Assembly: GCA_038230035.1 (NCBI GenBank)
Contig: JBBRNX010000008.1
Location: 51,222-115,221, forward strand
DNA from: Gaiella sp038230035
GTDB lineage: Bacteria > Actinomycetota > Thermoleophilia > Gaiellales > Gaiellaceae
Length of the DNA stretch: 64,000 nt
Direction of reading: 5' to 3'
Every line of letters starts with the position of its first letter. The stretch's first letter is position 1. Below are positions 19,251 through 28,078 of this stretch, piece after piece. The translations under genes and the position numbers were made by a program. Under the pieces are notes generated by a model, which ran no database searches, was not told the origin of the DNA, and was given only the letters and a program-made list of their open reading frames with translations.

Positions 19251-20366
19251 ATGGCCACGGCGGAGCGCGACTACTACGAGCTGCTCGGCGTCGAGCGCGG
19301 CGCAGGCGATACCGAGATCAAGCGCGCCTTCCGCAAGCTCGCGCGCGAGTTGCACCCCGATGTCTCCGATGCACCCGACGCCGCTGATCGGTTCAAGGAG
19401 ATCGCCGAGGCGTACGAGGTGCTCTCGAACCCTGAGACACGCGGTCTCTACGACCGCTACGGCCATGCGGGACTCCAGCGCGGGGGGTTCTCGCCGGGGC
19501 ATGTCGACCTCGGGAACCTGTCGGACATCTTCTCGGCATTCTTCGGCGAAGGTCTTTTCGGCGGGCGCCAGACCCGAGCGGCACGCGGTGGCGACGTTGC
19601 CGCCCAGGTCGACATCGAACTCGCGGACGCCTACACCGGGGTGACGAGGAGCGTTCCGCTGCGCGTCGCCGTCGAGTGCAGCCGCTGCTCGGGCAACGGC
19701 GCCGAGCCGGGCACGTCACCGACGACCTGCCCGACCTGCGCCGGAGCCGGAGTCGTGCAGCAGGTGTCTCAAAGCGTCTTCGGACAGTTCGTCCGGCAGT
19801 CGGCGTGCCGTCAATGCGGTGGTGCAGGGCGAATCGTCGAAACCCCGTGCGAGCAATGCGATGGGGACGGCCGCGTTGTCGAGAACCACACCCTCGACGT
19901 CGAAATCCCTGCCGGCATCCACGACGGGCAGCAGATTCGCGCCCAGGGCGAAGGGCACGCCGGATCGGCGGGCTCCGGTCGCGGCGACGCCTATGTGCAG
20001 GTCCACGTCCTGCCCCACGAGCGGCTCGTCCGCGACGGCGACGACCTGGTCACGGCGGCGCAGGTCACGATGACCGATGCCGCGCTCGGCGTGACCGTCT
20101 TCGTGCCGACGCCGGAGGGCGACCTCGAGCTCGAGCTGCCGGCGGGCACCCAGCCCGGCGAGGTTCGTGTCGTTCGCGGAGGCGGCATGCCGAGATTGCA
20201 GAGCAGCCGGCGTGGCGATCTCCGTGTGCACGTTGAGGTCGGCGTGCCGCGCAAGCTCGACCCGCAGCAGCGGGCGCTCCTCGCCGAGCTTGGCGAGAAG
20301 CTCGGTGACGACGCGTATCGGCGAGATGACGGCTTCTTCGAGCGGCTGAAGAGCGCGTTCCGCTGA
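19251..20366 (+). CDS. dnaJ: Chaperone DnaJ (Hsp40)
   Basis: A 371-residue type I Hsp40. The J domain (about 4-70) holds the HPD motif in ARELHPDVSD. A G/F-rich linker follows, then four zinc-binding repeats: CSRCSGNG, CPTCAGAG, CRQCGGAG and CEQCDGDG. The C-terminal substrate-binding domains end with a dimerisation segment. It stimulates the DnaK ATPase and delivers unfolded clients. ATG 19251 gives MATAERDYYELLGV, the normal start. Neither dnaK nor grpE is in the window. Confidence 0.97.
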   Translation: MATAERDYYELLGVERGAGDTEIKRAFRKLARELHPDVSDAPDAADRFKEIAEAYEVLSNPETRGLYDRYGHAGLQRGGFSPGHVDLGNLSDIFSAFFGEGLFGGRQTRAARGGDVAAQVDIELADAYTGVTRSVPLRVAVECSRCSGNGAEPGTSPTTCPTCAGAGVVQQVSQSVFGQFVRQSACRQCGGAGRIVETPCEQCDGDGRVVENHTLDVEIPAGIHDGQQIRAQGEGHAGSAGSGRGDAYVQVHVLPHERLVRDGDDLVTAAQVTMTDAALGVTVFVPTPEGDLELELPAGTQPGEVRVVRGGGMPRLQSSRRGDLRVHVEVGVPRKLDPQQRALLAELGEKLGDDAYRRDDGFFERLKSAFR

Positions 20367-20392
20367 GCGGTCTCGTCCGAGTCTCGCTTCGC

Positions 20393-21124
20393 GTGCCGCT
20401 GAGCGAACGGGAGCATGCAATCGCGCGCCTTCTGGATCTCGCACCAGGCGGCTTCGAGGAGACCGACGAAGGCGACGAGGCCGAGCTAGCGGCGTACGTT
20501 GACCCAGCCGGAGAGGCCGCGATCCGGGCCGTGTTTTCGAACGCGGTCGCGTTACCGGTCGAGCCAGGGTGGGAAGACCGTTGGCGGCAGTTCCACCGGC
20601 CTGTGTGGGCTGGTGGTGTGTGGCTCGGGCCGCCGTGGGAGACGCCACCGGCGGGCGCGCTGGCCGTCGTGATCGACCCAGGTCGCGCGTTCGGCACCGG
20701 CGCGCACCCGACGACGCGGCTCTGTATTGAGCTGCTGGCCGACCTCGATCAGCGAGGGAGCCTGCTCGACATCGGCTGCGGCTCCGGCGTGCTCGCGCTC
20801 GCCGCGGCGCGTCTCGGCTACGGCCCGATCGTCGCGATCGACGACGACCCGGTCGCGGTCGAAGTCACGCGTGCCAATGCAGCCATCAACGGTGTCGAGC
20901 TCGAAACACGGGTTGTCGACGCCGAAAGCGGGACGCTGCCGGCAACGGATGTCGCCGTCGCAAACATCCTGCTACGCCCAGTCGAGGCGATCCTGGCTCG
21001 GCTCGAATCTGGAGTAGTGATCACGTCCGGGTACCTCGCTGGAGAACGGCCGGGTGCGCCAGGCTGGGAGGTTCGCAGCCACCTCGAGCTCGATGGTTGG
21101 GCAGCCGGCGTGTTCACCCGCTAA
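20393..21124 (+). CDS. prmA: Ribosomal protein L11 methyltransferase
   Basis: The 243-residue class I methyltransferase is short for PrmA because the N-terminal substrate-recognition domain is reduced. It has the family block IDPGRAFGTGAHPTTRLCIE, the SAM-binding loop LLDIGCGSGVLAL and the acceptor motif VANILL. PrmA trimethylates L11 at several sites. It follows dnaJ, as in Firmicutes and some Actinobacteria. The start is GTG 20393. A strong hairpin lies after the stop. Confidence 0.92.
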   Translation: MPLSEREHAIARLLDLAPGGFEETDEGDEAELAAYVDPAGEAAIRAVFSNAVALPVEPGWEDRWRQFHRPVWAGGVWLGPPWETPPAGALAVVIDPGRAFGTGAHPTTRLCIELLADLDQRGSLLDIGCGSGVLALAAARLGYGPIVAIDDDPVAVEVTRANAAINGVELETRVVDAESGTLPATDVAVANILLRPVEAILARLESGVVITSGYLAGERPGAPGWEVRSHLELDGWAAGVFTR

Positions 21125-21174
21125 GCGAGGGATTGCCACTCTGGAACTCCCCGATTGCTCGGGCTATCAGCTCC

Positions 21175-21216
21175 CGGTGCCTGTCACGTGAGGCGATTAT
21201 CACGTGACAGGCACCG
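21175..21216. terminator. 17-bp perfect hairpin between convergent prmA and MOSC genes
   Basis: The arms (21175-21191 and 21200-21216) are perfectly complementary, with outer ends CGGTGCCTGTCAC and its complement and an 8-base loop GGCGATTA. There is no T-tract. Its place between convergent genes suggests a bidirectional terminator or RNA-stabilising hairpin. The arm shares GGTGCCTG(A/T)CAC with 3380-3393. Confidence 0.6.
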
Positions 21217-21266
21217 ATTCAGCAGACATCGCTGCGGTATTCGGCAGAGGCCTCGTACTTGCTAGA

Positions 21267-22112
21267 TCAGGCAGCGCCCGACTCCTCGTGCGAGGCTCCG
21301 GGCGTCAGCGTGTCACCGACGCGGATCGTGCCGCCCGAGACGATGTCCGCCCGCAGGCCGCCGCGATGGACGAGCCCCCGCAGCACACCGTCCTGCGCTA
21401 GGCGCTGCAGGTGAGCGCACGGCTCGGCGAGTCGACGCCCGACGCACTCCACCGGCCCGATCGTGAACTTCCGGCCGACGAGCGCGTTGAGCCGGATCCC
21501 GCGCGTCACAATGTTGCGGCGGGCCTCCTCCCACGCCACGGTCGTCCCGGCGGCAGCGAGAGCGTCGAGTGCCTCGGCCTCGATCAGCGTCAGCTCGTAG
21601 CCCCGCCCTTCTCCCGAGAACGTGCCGCGACCTGCGGCGTAGCGGTCGCCGACCAGCCCCTTGCCGGCGGTCGCGGTCGCTTCCTCGACATGCACGAGCG
21701 GCGCCTCGGCCTCCGGCGCGAGCAGGACTGCCTCGATGGTTCCGTGCATCGCGCCGGCGTCGCCGTACGGCCGAGCGCGCTCGAGGTGGAGATCGAGCGG
21801 CGCCACGACGGCGCCTTCGACGAGAGCGCTGCCGACCCCGTACAAACCGGATGCGTCCGTCACGACTCCCGACGGCACGCCGAACATGAGGACAACGTCG
21901 CGTCGCCCGTCGGAGGCTTCGGCTGCGGCGATCCAGAACCCTGGCCATGAGAACGAGGTCGGATCATCGACGGGCACGAGACCGAGGTTGCGCTCCGCGA
22001 GCCACTGGCGCCAGAACCGAGCCGGGTCGCCATCCGGGACCGGGAGCTCGGAGTAATCGATACCGAGGACGGTCGCAAGGCATGCCGTGAGACTCGGCTC
22101 CGATCCGATCAC
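21267..22112 (-). CDS. MOSC-domain protein
   Basis: The 281-residue protein has an N-terminal part of about 110 residues that I do not recognise, then a MOSC domain (about 120-270). MOSC features are GLVGDRYAAGRGTFSG, LTLIEAEAL, RRNIVTRGIRLNALVGR and the conserved Cys in RRLAEPCAHL. MOSC domains bind molybdenum cofactor or handle sulfur; the single Cys is the expected functional residue. GTG 22112 is supported by a TAGGCT box six bases upstream. It converges on prmA. Confidence 0.8.
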   Translation of the reverse strand: MIGSEPSLTACLATVLGIDYSELPVPDGDPARFWRQWLAERNLGLVPVDDPTSFSWPGFWIAAAEASDGRRDVVLMFGVPSGVVTDASGLYGVGSALVEGAVVAPLDLHLERARPYGDAGAMHGTIEAVLLAPEAEAPLVHVEEATATAGKGLVGDRYAAGRGTFSGEGRGYELTLIEAEALDALAAAGTTVAWEEARRNIVTRGIRLNALVGRKFTIGPVECVGRRLAEPCAHLQRLAQDGVLRGLVHRGGLRADIVSGGTIRVGDTLTPGASHEESGAA

Positions 22113-22118
22113 GGTCGC

Positions 22119-22124
22119 AGCCTA
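22119..22124 (-). promoter_or_regulatory. -10 box of a probable leaderless transcript (MOSC gene)
   Basis: On the minus strand TAGGCT ends six bases before GTG 22112; no Shine-Dalgarno sequence is present. Confidence 0.45.
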
Positions 22125-22186
22125 TCCGGGCTCATCGGCTCAGCCGAGCTTTTGCTCGTTGCGACCCTCCTTGTCTAGCGTTCGGG

Positions 22187-22715
22187 ATGATGGCTGCGAT
22201 TTGGCACGCGAGCGAGGATGGTTCGATCGAGCGATTCGAGCCGCGTGCGAATCCCGAGCACGACTGCGTCGAACCGCTTGTGTGGGGCATTGACGACGAC
22301 CATGTCGCCGCCTACTGGTTCCCGCGGGAGTGCCCTCGCGCGACGTTCTGGGGGACGCGGGAGACGAACGACGACGACGTCGAGCGTTTTTGTCGCCGCT
22401 GACCGATCTCGCCGCGTGCATGCGATCCAATCGGACTGGCTCGACGCGGTTCGGTCTGCCCGTGTATTCGCCTACCGTCTTCCTGCAGACACATTCGAGT
22501 CGTACGATCGCGCGGCTGGCTACTGGGTCTCTCGCGCCGCGGTCGTGCCAACCGAGGTGGTCGTGCTTGGCGATCTGCTGATGCGACACGCTGACGCGGG
22601 CATCGAGCTGCGCATCGTCCCGCAACTCGAGCAGCTGTGGCAGCAGGTGATCGCGTCGTCGTTGGAGTTCAGCGGCATCAGGCTGCGCAATCTTCAGGAG
22701 TCGGCTCCGACCTGA
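22187..22715 (+). pseudogene. DUF6886-family protein, interrupted by a frameshift
   Basis: The first frame (22187-22402) gives IWHASEDGSIERFEP, PLVWGIDDDHVAAYWFPREC and PRATFW, then stops after DDVERF. A second frame continues VAADRSRRVHAIQSDWLD, AGYWVSRAAV and LEFSGIRLRN, completing the DUF6886 pattern. Removing one T from the TTTTT run near 22389-22393 restores a single frame reading ERFVAADRSRR. The function of this family is unknown. As with comEC, a homopolymer miscall may explain the break. TAGCGT lies five bases before the ATG. Confidence 0.7.
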
Positions 22716-22784
22716 GTGCACGAATGGGGCAGAGCCGGGCGCGATCAACTCGGCGTTTCAACCGTCTAAGCTCTTGAACCTTCG

Positions 22785-23978
22785 ATGGCGACTTTCATCA
22801 CGAGCTTCCTCGGCTGCAAGGTCTCGTTCGCGGATGCCCAGGCGATCCGCGAGCGCCTGCTTGCCGACGGGCACCGCGAGAGCGGCCCGGGAGCCGAAGT
22901 CGCGGTCGTCAACTCCTGCTGCGTGACGCGCGAGGCGGTCTCGAAGTCGCGCCAGGCGGTGTCGCGCCTTGCCCGCTCGAGCCGCCGGGTCTACGTCACC
23001 GGCTGCGCCTCCAACCTCGACCGTGCATTCGCGGGGATGCCGGCGAATGTCGTCGTCGTACCGCGTACCGGTGAAGCGGCCGCGGCGGCAGTCGCCGGAG
23101 ACGTAGGCGCGATCGGCTGCGTCCGCGCCGACCACCGACTCGAGCGCGTCCGCGCGTTCGTGAAGATCCAGGACGGCTGCTCCTTCTCGTGCAACTTCTG
23201 CGTGATCCCGATCGTTCGCGGCGCCACACGCAGCCGATCGGCCGAGGCTGTGCTCGCCGAGATCCGCCGTCGCGTTGGACAAGGTCATCGCGAGATCGTC
23301 CTCACCGGCGTGAACCTCGGGTGCTTCCGCGATCGTGGCGCGGGATACGGCCTCGCGCGGCTCGTGCGAGAGGCGGGCGCGATCGACGGCGTCGAGCGGC
23401 TCCGCCTGTCGTCGATCGAGGTCAACCACGTGAACGACGAGCTCGTCGCCGCGCTCCGCGAGACGCCCGTCGCAACGCCGCACCTCCATGTTCCGCTCCA
23501 GTCGGGCGATGACGGCGTCCTGCGTGCGATGGGGCGTCGCTACACGATGGCGCAGTACCTCGCCAAGCTCGAGCCGCTACGGGACTTCAACCTCACGACC
23601 GATGTGATCGCAGGCTTCCCCACCGAGGACGACGCTGCGTTCGAGCGCACGCTCGCTGCCGTTAAGGAAGCCGGGGTAACGAAAGTGCACGTCTTCCCGT
23701 ACTCACCCCGTCCCGGAACGACAACTGCCGCCGATGACCCGGTACCGGCGGCCGTGAAGCGTGAGCGGAGCGCGCGACTCCGAGCCGCATCCCATGCCGC
23801 CTGCGTTGCGCGCTGGCGTGCCCGTGTGGGCAGCCTTGACACCGTTCTCGTAGACCGGCCCGGTCTCGGCTATGCCGGTGACTACACGCCGTGGCTCCTG
23901 GACGCACCGGTCGGGGAGTTCGTGCGAGCGCGGGCGACCGGTATTTTCGAGGAGGGGATCCTCGCTGTCGCAGCCTGA
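22785..23978 (+). CDS. mtaB: tRNA methylthiotransferase, MtaB/MiaB family
   Basis: The 397-residue protein has the three-part architecture of methylthiotransferases. The N-terminal UPF0004 domain has three Cys in TSFLGCKVS, VNSCCVTRE and VTGCASN. A radical SAM domain carries CSFSCNFC, and a TRAM-like end is shortened. The segments LTGVNLG and RLSSIEVNHV fit MtaB, which thiolates t6A37 to ms2t6A37 in tRNA-Lys, better than MiaB. That assignment is by family resemblance. It heads the run mtaB-HIT-yqeY. Confidence 0.88.
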   Translation: MATFITSFLGCKVSFADAQAIRERLLADGHRESGPGAEVAVVNSCCVTREAVSKSRQAVSRLARSSRRVYVTGCASNLDRAFAGMPANVVVVPRTGEAAAAAVAGDVGAIGCVRADHRLERVRAFVKIQDGCSFSCNFCVIPIVRGATRSRSAEAVLAEIRRRVGQGHREIVLTGVNLGCFRDRGAGYGLARLVREAGAIDGVERLRLSSIEVNHVNDELVAALRETPVATPHLHVPLQSGDDGVLRAMGRRYTMAQYLAKLEPLRDFNLTTDVIAGFPTEDDAAFERTLAAVKEAGVTKVHVFPYSPRPGTTTAADDPVPAAVKRERSARLRAASHAACVARWRARVGSLDTVLVDRPGLGYAGDYTPWLLDAPVGEFVRARATGIFEEGILAVAA

Positions 23979-24297
23979 CTGTTTGTTCTGCCGGCTCGTC
24001 GCCCACGGGGATCACGTCCACGCCGCCGACGGCTTCGTCGCGATCCGCGACATCGACCCGAAGGCCGAGACACACCTCCTGGTTCTGCCCGCGCGCCATG
24101 TCGACACCTTCCGCGACATCGCTGCGTTCCCGGATGACGAGGCCGCGCGCATGCTTCGCTTCGTCGCCGAAACAGCCGAACACGCTGGCCTCGAGGACTA
24201 CCGAGTGATCGTCAACGTCGGCCCCGGTGGCGGCCAGACGGTCTTCCATCTCCACTGGCATGTGCTTGGTGGCGCTAGCCTGCCCGGGTTCGCATGA
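23965..24297 (+). CDS. HIT-family nucleotide hydrolase
   Basis: About 110 residues with LFCRLVAHGDHVHAADGFVA, KAETHLLVLPARHVDTFRDI and the histidine triad HLHWHVLGG near the C-terminus. HIT (HINT branch) proteins hydrolyse nucleoside phosphoramidates or dinucleotides. The start is uncertain. AGGAGG lies in the mtaB tail about ten bases before a CTG at 23965, which would be a rare start codon; ATG 23872 in the same frame would overlap mtaB by 107 bases. The gene is packed directly between mtaB and yqeY. Confidence 0.85.
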   Translation: MSQPDCLFCRLVAHGDHVHAADGFVAIRDIDPKAETHLLVLPARHVDTFRDIAAFPDDEAARMLRFVAETAEHAGLEDYRVIVNVGPGGGQTVFHLHWHVLGGASLPGFA

Positions 24298-24320
24298 ACC
24301 GTTCAACCGGAGGTTGGCAG

Positions 24321-24764
24321 ATGAGTGTCGTCGCCAATATCGAGGAGGAGCTGAAAAAGGCGCGGCTCGCGCGCGATGCCGAGCGTCGCGATGCGCTCAG
24401 CTTGATCCTCTCCAGCCTGCGTTCCGCCGAGAAGGAGCTGCAACGGCCGCTTTCGGAGGACGAGGAGCTGCAGGTGCTGCAGCGCGAGCGGAAGAAGCGC
24501 GTCGAGGCGGCCGCGGAGTTCACCAAAGCCGGCCGCGAGGAACTGGCAGCGAAGGAGGGGTCGGAGCTCGCCGTCCTCCAGGAGTTCATGCCGGAACCGC
24601 TGTCGGAGGCCGAGTTGGAGGAGATCGTCGACGACGTGATCGCCGAGGTCGGCGCGACGTCGCTGATGGATCTCGGGCGGGTGATGGCCGACGTAATGCC
24701 GCAGGTGTCGGGCCGGGCTGACGGCTCCGAAGTGAGCCAACTCGTCCGCGAGAAGCTCGCGTAG
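24321..24764 (+). CDS. yqeY: GatB/YqeY-domain protein
   Basis: The 147-residue protein matches the YqeY family: DALSLILSSLRSAEKEL, LQRERKKRVEAAAEF, FMPEPLSEAELEEIV and the ending GRADGSEVSQLVREKLA, with an Asp/Gly-rich turn before the last helix. YqeY resembles the tRNA-binding tail of GatB; its cellular role is not settled. ATG 24321 is chosen because GGAGG lies eight bases before it; the frame is open to 24294. It ends this operon, and a 245-base gap with no recognisable feature follows. Confidence 0.88.
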   Translation: MSVVANIEEELKKARLARDAERRDALSLILSSLRSAEKELQRPLSEDEELQVLQRERKKRVEAAAEFTKAGREELAAKEGSELAVLQEFMPEPLSEAELEEIVDDVIAEVGATSLMDLGRVMADVMPQVSGRADGSEVSQLVREKLA

Positions 24765-25009
24765 CTCTCGGGTAGATCACGCACCGCGGGGTAGACCGGC
24801 TAGATGGTCATCGGGTGGGTACAGCGCCGGCTCGAGAGACGTCAAAGTCTTCTTAGTCGGCGTTATGGCAAATGCGGCGACGCCGCAGACCTAGAGTCTG
24901 AAGCTCAGGCGTCATACCCGTTCGCTCGCGCAGGGAGTACCGCCATTCCTCGGTTCGGGCTTGGAGCACGCGAATCGGCCTGCGACGTGCGCGCCATCCG
25001 ACGGGCTTG

Positions 25010-25639
25010 TCAGCGGATGACGCCGTCTTGGTTCATGTGCAGGACGTTGAACTGGCCGTAGCTGTCTGTGAGATCAAGTTCGATCCCGGCTCGGACCTTC
25101 GAGTTGCCGTTGCCCATTTCCGCGTAGGTGTACTCGAACCCGTTCGGGAGATTGATCCGCGATCTCATCGCGCTGCCGTCGAAGCGACTCATGATCGGCG
25201 CGCCCACCGACTCGACCAGGTCTCCGATCTTCAGCGTGGCGGTTCGGCCGTCCACGTCGATCGAAAGGTCAAACGGCGCATACACGGTGTCCAGGACCGT
25301 TGACATGGTGCTGTTGTAGACAGAGAAATGGGTGACACCCGGGGTCGACTCGCCATGCAGGATCTTGCGCAACGCCTCCCGCTGGGCGGGATCGGCCCGC
25401 TCGTCGATGATCGCCTGCTCCGTCCCATTGCCGTCCGCGATCTCACCCGGCCACTGCACCAGCAGAGCCCAGTTGAGGCCGTCGAGCTTCGTGTCGTTGA
25501 AGTTCCCCTCCTCGACATGCCCGGCCACCAGGGCCTCGCAATAACCATGTGTCGTGGGCGACCCGAACTGGCAAGGACAGCCCCAGTTGCAGTTGCAGTT
25601 CCCATACTCCACCCCGCGGATCATCCAACGATCAGCCAT
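25010..25639 (-). CDS. DUF1326-domain protein
   Basis: The 209-residue protein starts MADRWMIRGVEYGNCNCNWGCPCQF, the Cys-rich opening typical of DUF1326 proteins, and continues with HGYCEALVAGHVEEGNFN and a beta-rich body. The CNCNWGCPC cluster may bind metal or haem, but no function is established. The start is fixed by GAGGAGGGGC directly before ATG 25639. It is probably monocistronic; the neighbouring CHRD gene is on the same strand but 418 bases upstream. Confidence 0.8.
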   Translation of the reverse strand: MADRWMIRGVEYGNCNCNWGCPCQFGSPTTHGYCEALVAGHVEEGNFNDTKLDGLNWALLVQWPGEIADGNGTEQAIIDERADPAQREALRKILHGESTPGVTHFSVYNSTMSTVLDTVYAPFDLSIDVDGRTATLKIGDLVESVGAPIMSRFDGSAMRSRINLPNGFEYTYAEMGNGNSKVRAGIELDLTDSYGQFNVLHMNQDGVIR

Positions 25640-26057
25640 GCCCCTCCTCACCGTTACACCAGTTGGGACGATCGCAATGATCCCGCAAACAGAGCGGCCT
25701 GTCTAATTCTCTGACCTAGCCCTGTGGGTCAACCGCCGGACCTCTAGCCAGAGCGCTCGGATGTCTCTGGCGTCGCCCTTCACGGAACTTCGGTCAAGCT
25801 AGACATCACCGGACCTTCGTCTCGTTACGCGTCGCCGACATTCCCGCATCTGTGCGGCAACCCCAGGTCGTCGCATCTTGGGTTCGACGAGCTGGACACC
25901 ATCGCCCTCCACTCCTGGACGAGCGCGTCTGCGTCTCGGATCGGGATGACCCCGCCAGCCTGCGCGAGGTCATCCCATTCTCACTCACGACTCCGGTTCG
26001 GCTCCCGCATCGCCCCCACGAACCAGGGGATGCGAGCAACCAACCGTACCTTGGCTG
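25640..26057. other. Intergenic region without a recognisable gene
   Basis: This 418-base stretch between the DUF1326 and CHRD genes must contain the DUF1326 promoter. Open frames here (for example 25806-26039 minus) have no ribosome-binding site and no family resemblance. I see nothing else. Confidence 0.6.
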
Positions 26058-26516
26058 CTAGCTGTTCTTGATCTGCCCGCGGATCTCGCCGCCGGGGTTC
26101 TTGGCGGTATGGACGTTGACATACGCCTTACCGGTTTCGAGGGCGGTCTCGATCGCCGCCGTGATCTTTGTCTTGCCAGTCATGCCGCTCTTGCACGGCC
26201 CACAGAGCGAGACGGCAACGCCACCCGCGACACCCTTCTTGCCGAGATGGACGTGCGCTGCCACGGCCGCACCGCTCAACCCGTGGAAGGTCAGCTTCCA
26301 CGTGAACGTACCGCCGCCCGCCTTCGCCTCAACCGTCTTCGCGGTGAAGGCTCCACCCGCTCCGGCCGGCGCCTTCGGCTTAGGCACCTCCTGCGCGCCC
26401 GTCAGCGCCGCCTTGAACTTGTAGATGCTCGAAGAGCCACTCGCCGCGCCAAACGCGGTCGCTGCCAGCCCGAGCGCGACCAACCCTGCGACGCCCACCA
26501 TCACGAACTTCCTCAT
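26058..26516 (-). CDS. Secreted CHRD-domain protein
   Basis: The 152-residue protein starts MRKFVMVGVAGLVALGLAAT, a signal peptide with a likely cleavage site after AFGA. A CHRD (chordin-like) domain follows: ALTGAQEVPKPKAPAGAGGA, TWKLTFHGLSG, AAHVHLGKKG and the ending AKNPGGEIRGQIKN. Bacterial CHRD proteins are extracellular and uncharacterised. The start is set by AGAGGAGGAA just before ATG 26516; the longer frame to 26636 is not needed. Confidence 0.88.
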   Translation of the reverse strand: MRKFVMVGVAGLVALGLAATAFGAASGSSSIYKFKAALTGAQEVPKPKAPAGAGGAFTAKTVEAKAGGGTFTWKLTFHGLSGAAVAAHVHLGKKGVAGGVAVSLCGPCKSGMTGKTKITAAIETALETGKAYVNVHTAKNPGGEIRGQIKNS

Positions 26517-26699
26517 GCGCTTCCTCCTCTGACTCGTGTCTAGCAAGCCGCAAGTCGCGACCACACTGCAGTTCGGAAGGGAGCACCGATCGGTTTGCGC
26601 CTGCGAGCCACACACGCGCAACCGCGGGAACCGCAAACCCCGTCAGTGAACTGTGAGACTCGCTGGGTCGGTATCGGGGCGAAATACCGTCGTCTGATC

Positions 26700-27128
26700 T
26701 CAGGCTGGAATCGCCGGCACGCCTGCCGCAGCCAAGTCGGCACGCTCGGCAGGTGTGACCTCGTACGGAGCGCCAGGCTCGGCGCCGATCACGAGCACGA
26801 CGGTGTTGTCCGACAGCGCGACGGCAGACCGGATCGTTTTCACGTCGAGGGCGCTCACAAAGGTGCCTGCCGGTGCGTCAACGTCCTGACCGTCCACCTG
26901 AAAACGCGCGTGTCCTGTGTGGACGAAGTACAACTCCTGGTGCTGCTCGTCCGCGGGATCCGCATGGTCGTGCTTGCCGATGAGGCGATCGCCGGCATTT
27001 CGAGCGGTGTAGGCGTTGACACCGAACGCGGTGATCCCGAAGTGATTGCGGACCGGCGTCCACGTCGCATCGGTGTGAACGACGTCGGCGGCTGGGATGT
27101 CGGTCAGCGAGGCGTGAGAAGCGGACAC
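26700..27128 (-). CDS. Cupin-domain protein
   Basis: About 142 residues. A cupin core is visible in KHDHADPADEQHQELYFVHT with His/His/Glu metal-ligand candidates and in DGQDVDAPAGTFVSA for the second motif. The C-terminal part (GAEPGAPYEVTPAERADL) is typical of small cupins of unknown substrate. GTG 27128 is preferred over ATG 27161 because TAGAAT lies seven bases upstream on the minus strand. Confidence 0.75.
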   Translation of the reverse strand: MSASHASLTDIPAADVVHTDATWTPVRNHFGITAFGVNAYTARNAGDRLIGKHDHADPADEQHQELYFVHTGHARFQVDGQDVDAPAGTFVSALDVKTIRSAVALSDNTVVLVIGAEPGAPYEVTPAERADLAAAGVPAIPA

Positions 27129-27135
27129 GGAGGGG

Positions 27136-27141
27136 ATTCTA
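27136..27141 (-). promoter_or_regulatory. -10 box of a probable leaderless cupin transcript
   Basis: TAGAAT on the minus strand ends seven bases before GTG 27128, with no Shine-Dalgarno sequence between them. Confidence 0.5.
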
Positions 27142-27522
27142 AGGCCACACTGCGCCAGCACTGCCCGCCCTGGCTGAAGTGCGAATTATCGACGTGACCG
27201 TTTGCGTCGAGGAGGCGCAGCGGGAGGATGAGTGCGGATATGGCTCGTGGCTCGGAATCGGCTCGAACCCGACGAGTTGTTGCCCCTCGACGAGGCCCGC
27301 ATCGCGCGAACGTAGTTCTCACGGCACCTTGTCGGGAAATCGTTCGTGAACGGAGTGCCGTCGTCAGAACTCTCAAGCAGGCATGATCCTGCTGTGGATC
27401 CGGCGGCGAGGTAGCGGTTTGGCGCGGCGAGCAGCCGCGCGTTTCCGGCGCAGTTTGCCGAGGCCCGTACTGCGGGGCTCGGCTGGCTGCGCGCCCACCG
27501 CTATGACTCGGAGGTACCACGC
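27142..27522. other. Intergenic region between divergent cupin genes
   Basis: About 380 bases with no credible gene; the open frames are arginine-rich shadows. It ends in GGAGGT, the ribosome-binding site of the plus-strand cupin. It should contain that gene's promoter, but none is convincing. Confidence 0.5.
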
Positions 27523-27987
27523 GTGAATCGTCAGAACCTCTTCTCCGACACCTGGGACGGAGAGAACGAAGAAGCCGGGACTCGGTATCGAGTCTTCTGG
27601 CGGCCGGACAACGCGAGGATGGGAGCAACGCTGTACGAACTGCCCCCCGCGGCGCCTGAGACGCCGATGCATATGCACTTCGGAGCCGAAGAGATGTTCT
27701 TCGTCCTGAGCGGCCGTCCCGTCTTCCGGAACCAACACGGCGAGGAGGAGTTAGCTCCGGGCGACGTCGTCTTCTGCCCCGAGGGACGTGCCGGACTGCA
27801 TACGTTCAGCAACCTCACCGAGGAACCCGCTCAGATCCTCGCGCTCAGTGCCGGGAGCTTCCCGGACGTCGTCGCGTACCCCGAACACGGATATGCGTGG
27901 GTCGCGACTCGCGATCCCGATCCCGAGCTACTCGCCAGAGGAGGCGACCCAGGCATCATCGCTCGCTTCGAGATCCCGATCGAGTAA
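27523..27987 (+). CDS. Cupin-domain protein
   Basis: The 154-residue protein has a clear cupin: TPMHMHFGAEEMFFVLSGRP with three metal-ligand candidates, then EEELAPGDVVFCPEGRAGLH. The C-terminal tail (FPDVVAYPEHGYAWVATRD) is that of the YlbA-like cupins in GC-rich bacteria. The substrate is unknown. GTG 27523 follows GGAGGT at nine bases. A 13-bp hairpin follows between this gene and the convergent DCC gene. Confidence 0.78.
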   Translation: MNRQNLFSDTWDGENEEAGTRYRVFWRPDNARMGATLYELPPAAPETPMHMHFGAEEMFFVLSGRPVFRNQHGEEELAPGDVVFCPEGRAGLHTFSNLTEEPAQILALSAGSFPDVVAYPEHGYAWVATRDPDPELLARGGDPGIIARFEIPIE

Positions 27988-28014
27988 TCGCTCGGCCGTA
28001 TCGACCAGCGCCAG

Positions 28015-28048
28015 AAGCGAAGAGGCCGCTCGCCCGGCCTTTTCGCTT
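28015..28048. terminator. Bidirectional terminator between convergent genes
   Basis: AAGCGAAGAGGCC (28015-28027) pairs with GGCCTTTTCGCTT (28036-28048), allowing one G-T wobble, around an 8-base loop. It lies between the cupin gene (plus) and the DCC-family gene (minus). Confidence 0.65.
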
Positions 28049-28078
28049 ACCGGGCTCAGGGTGCATCCGTATCGGTGA

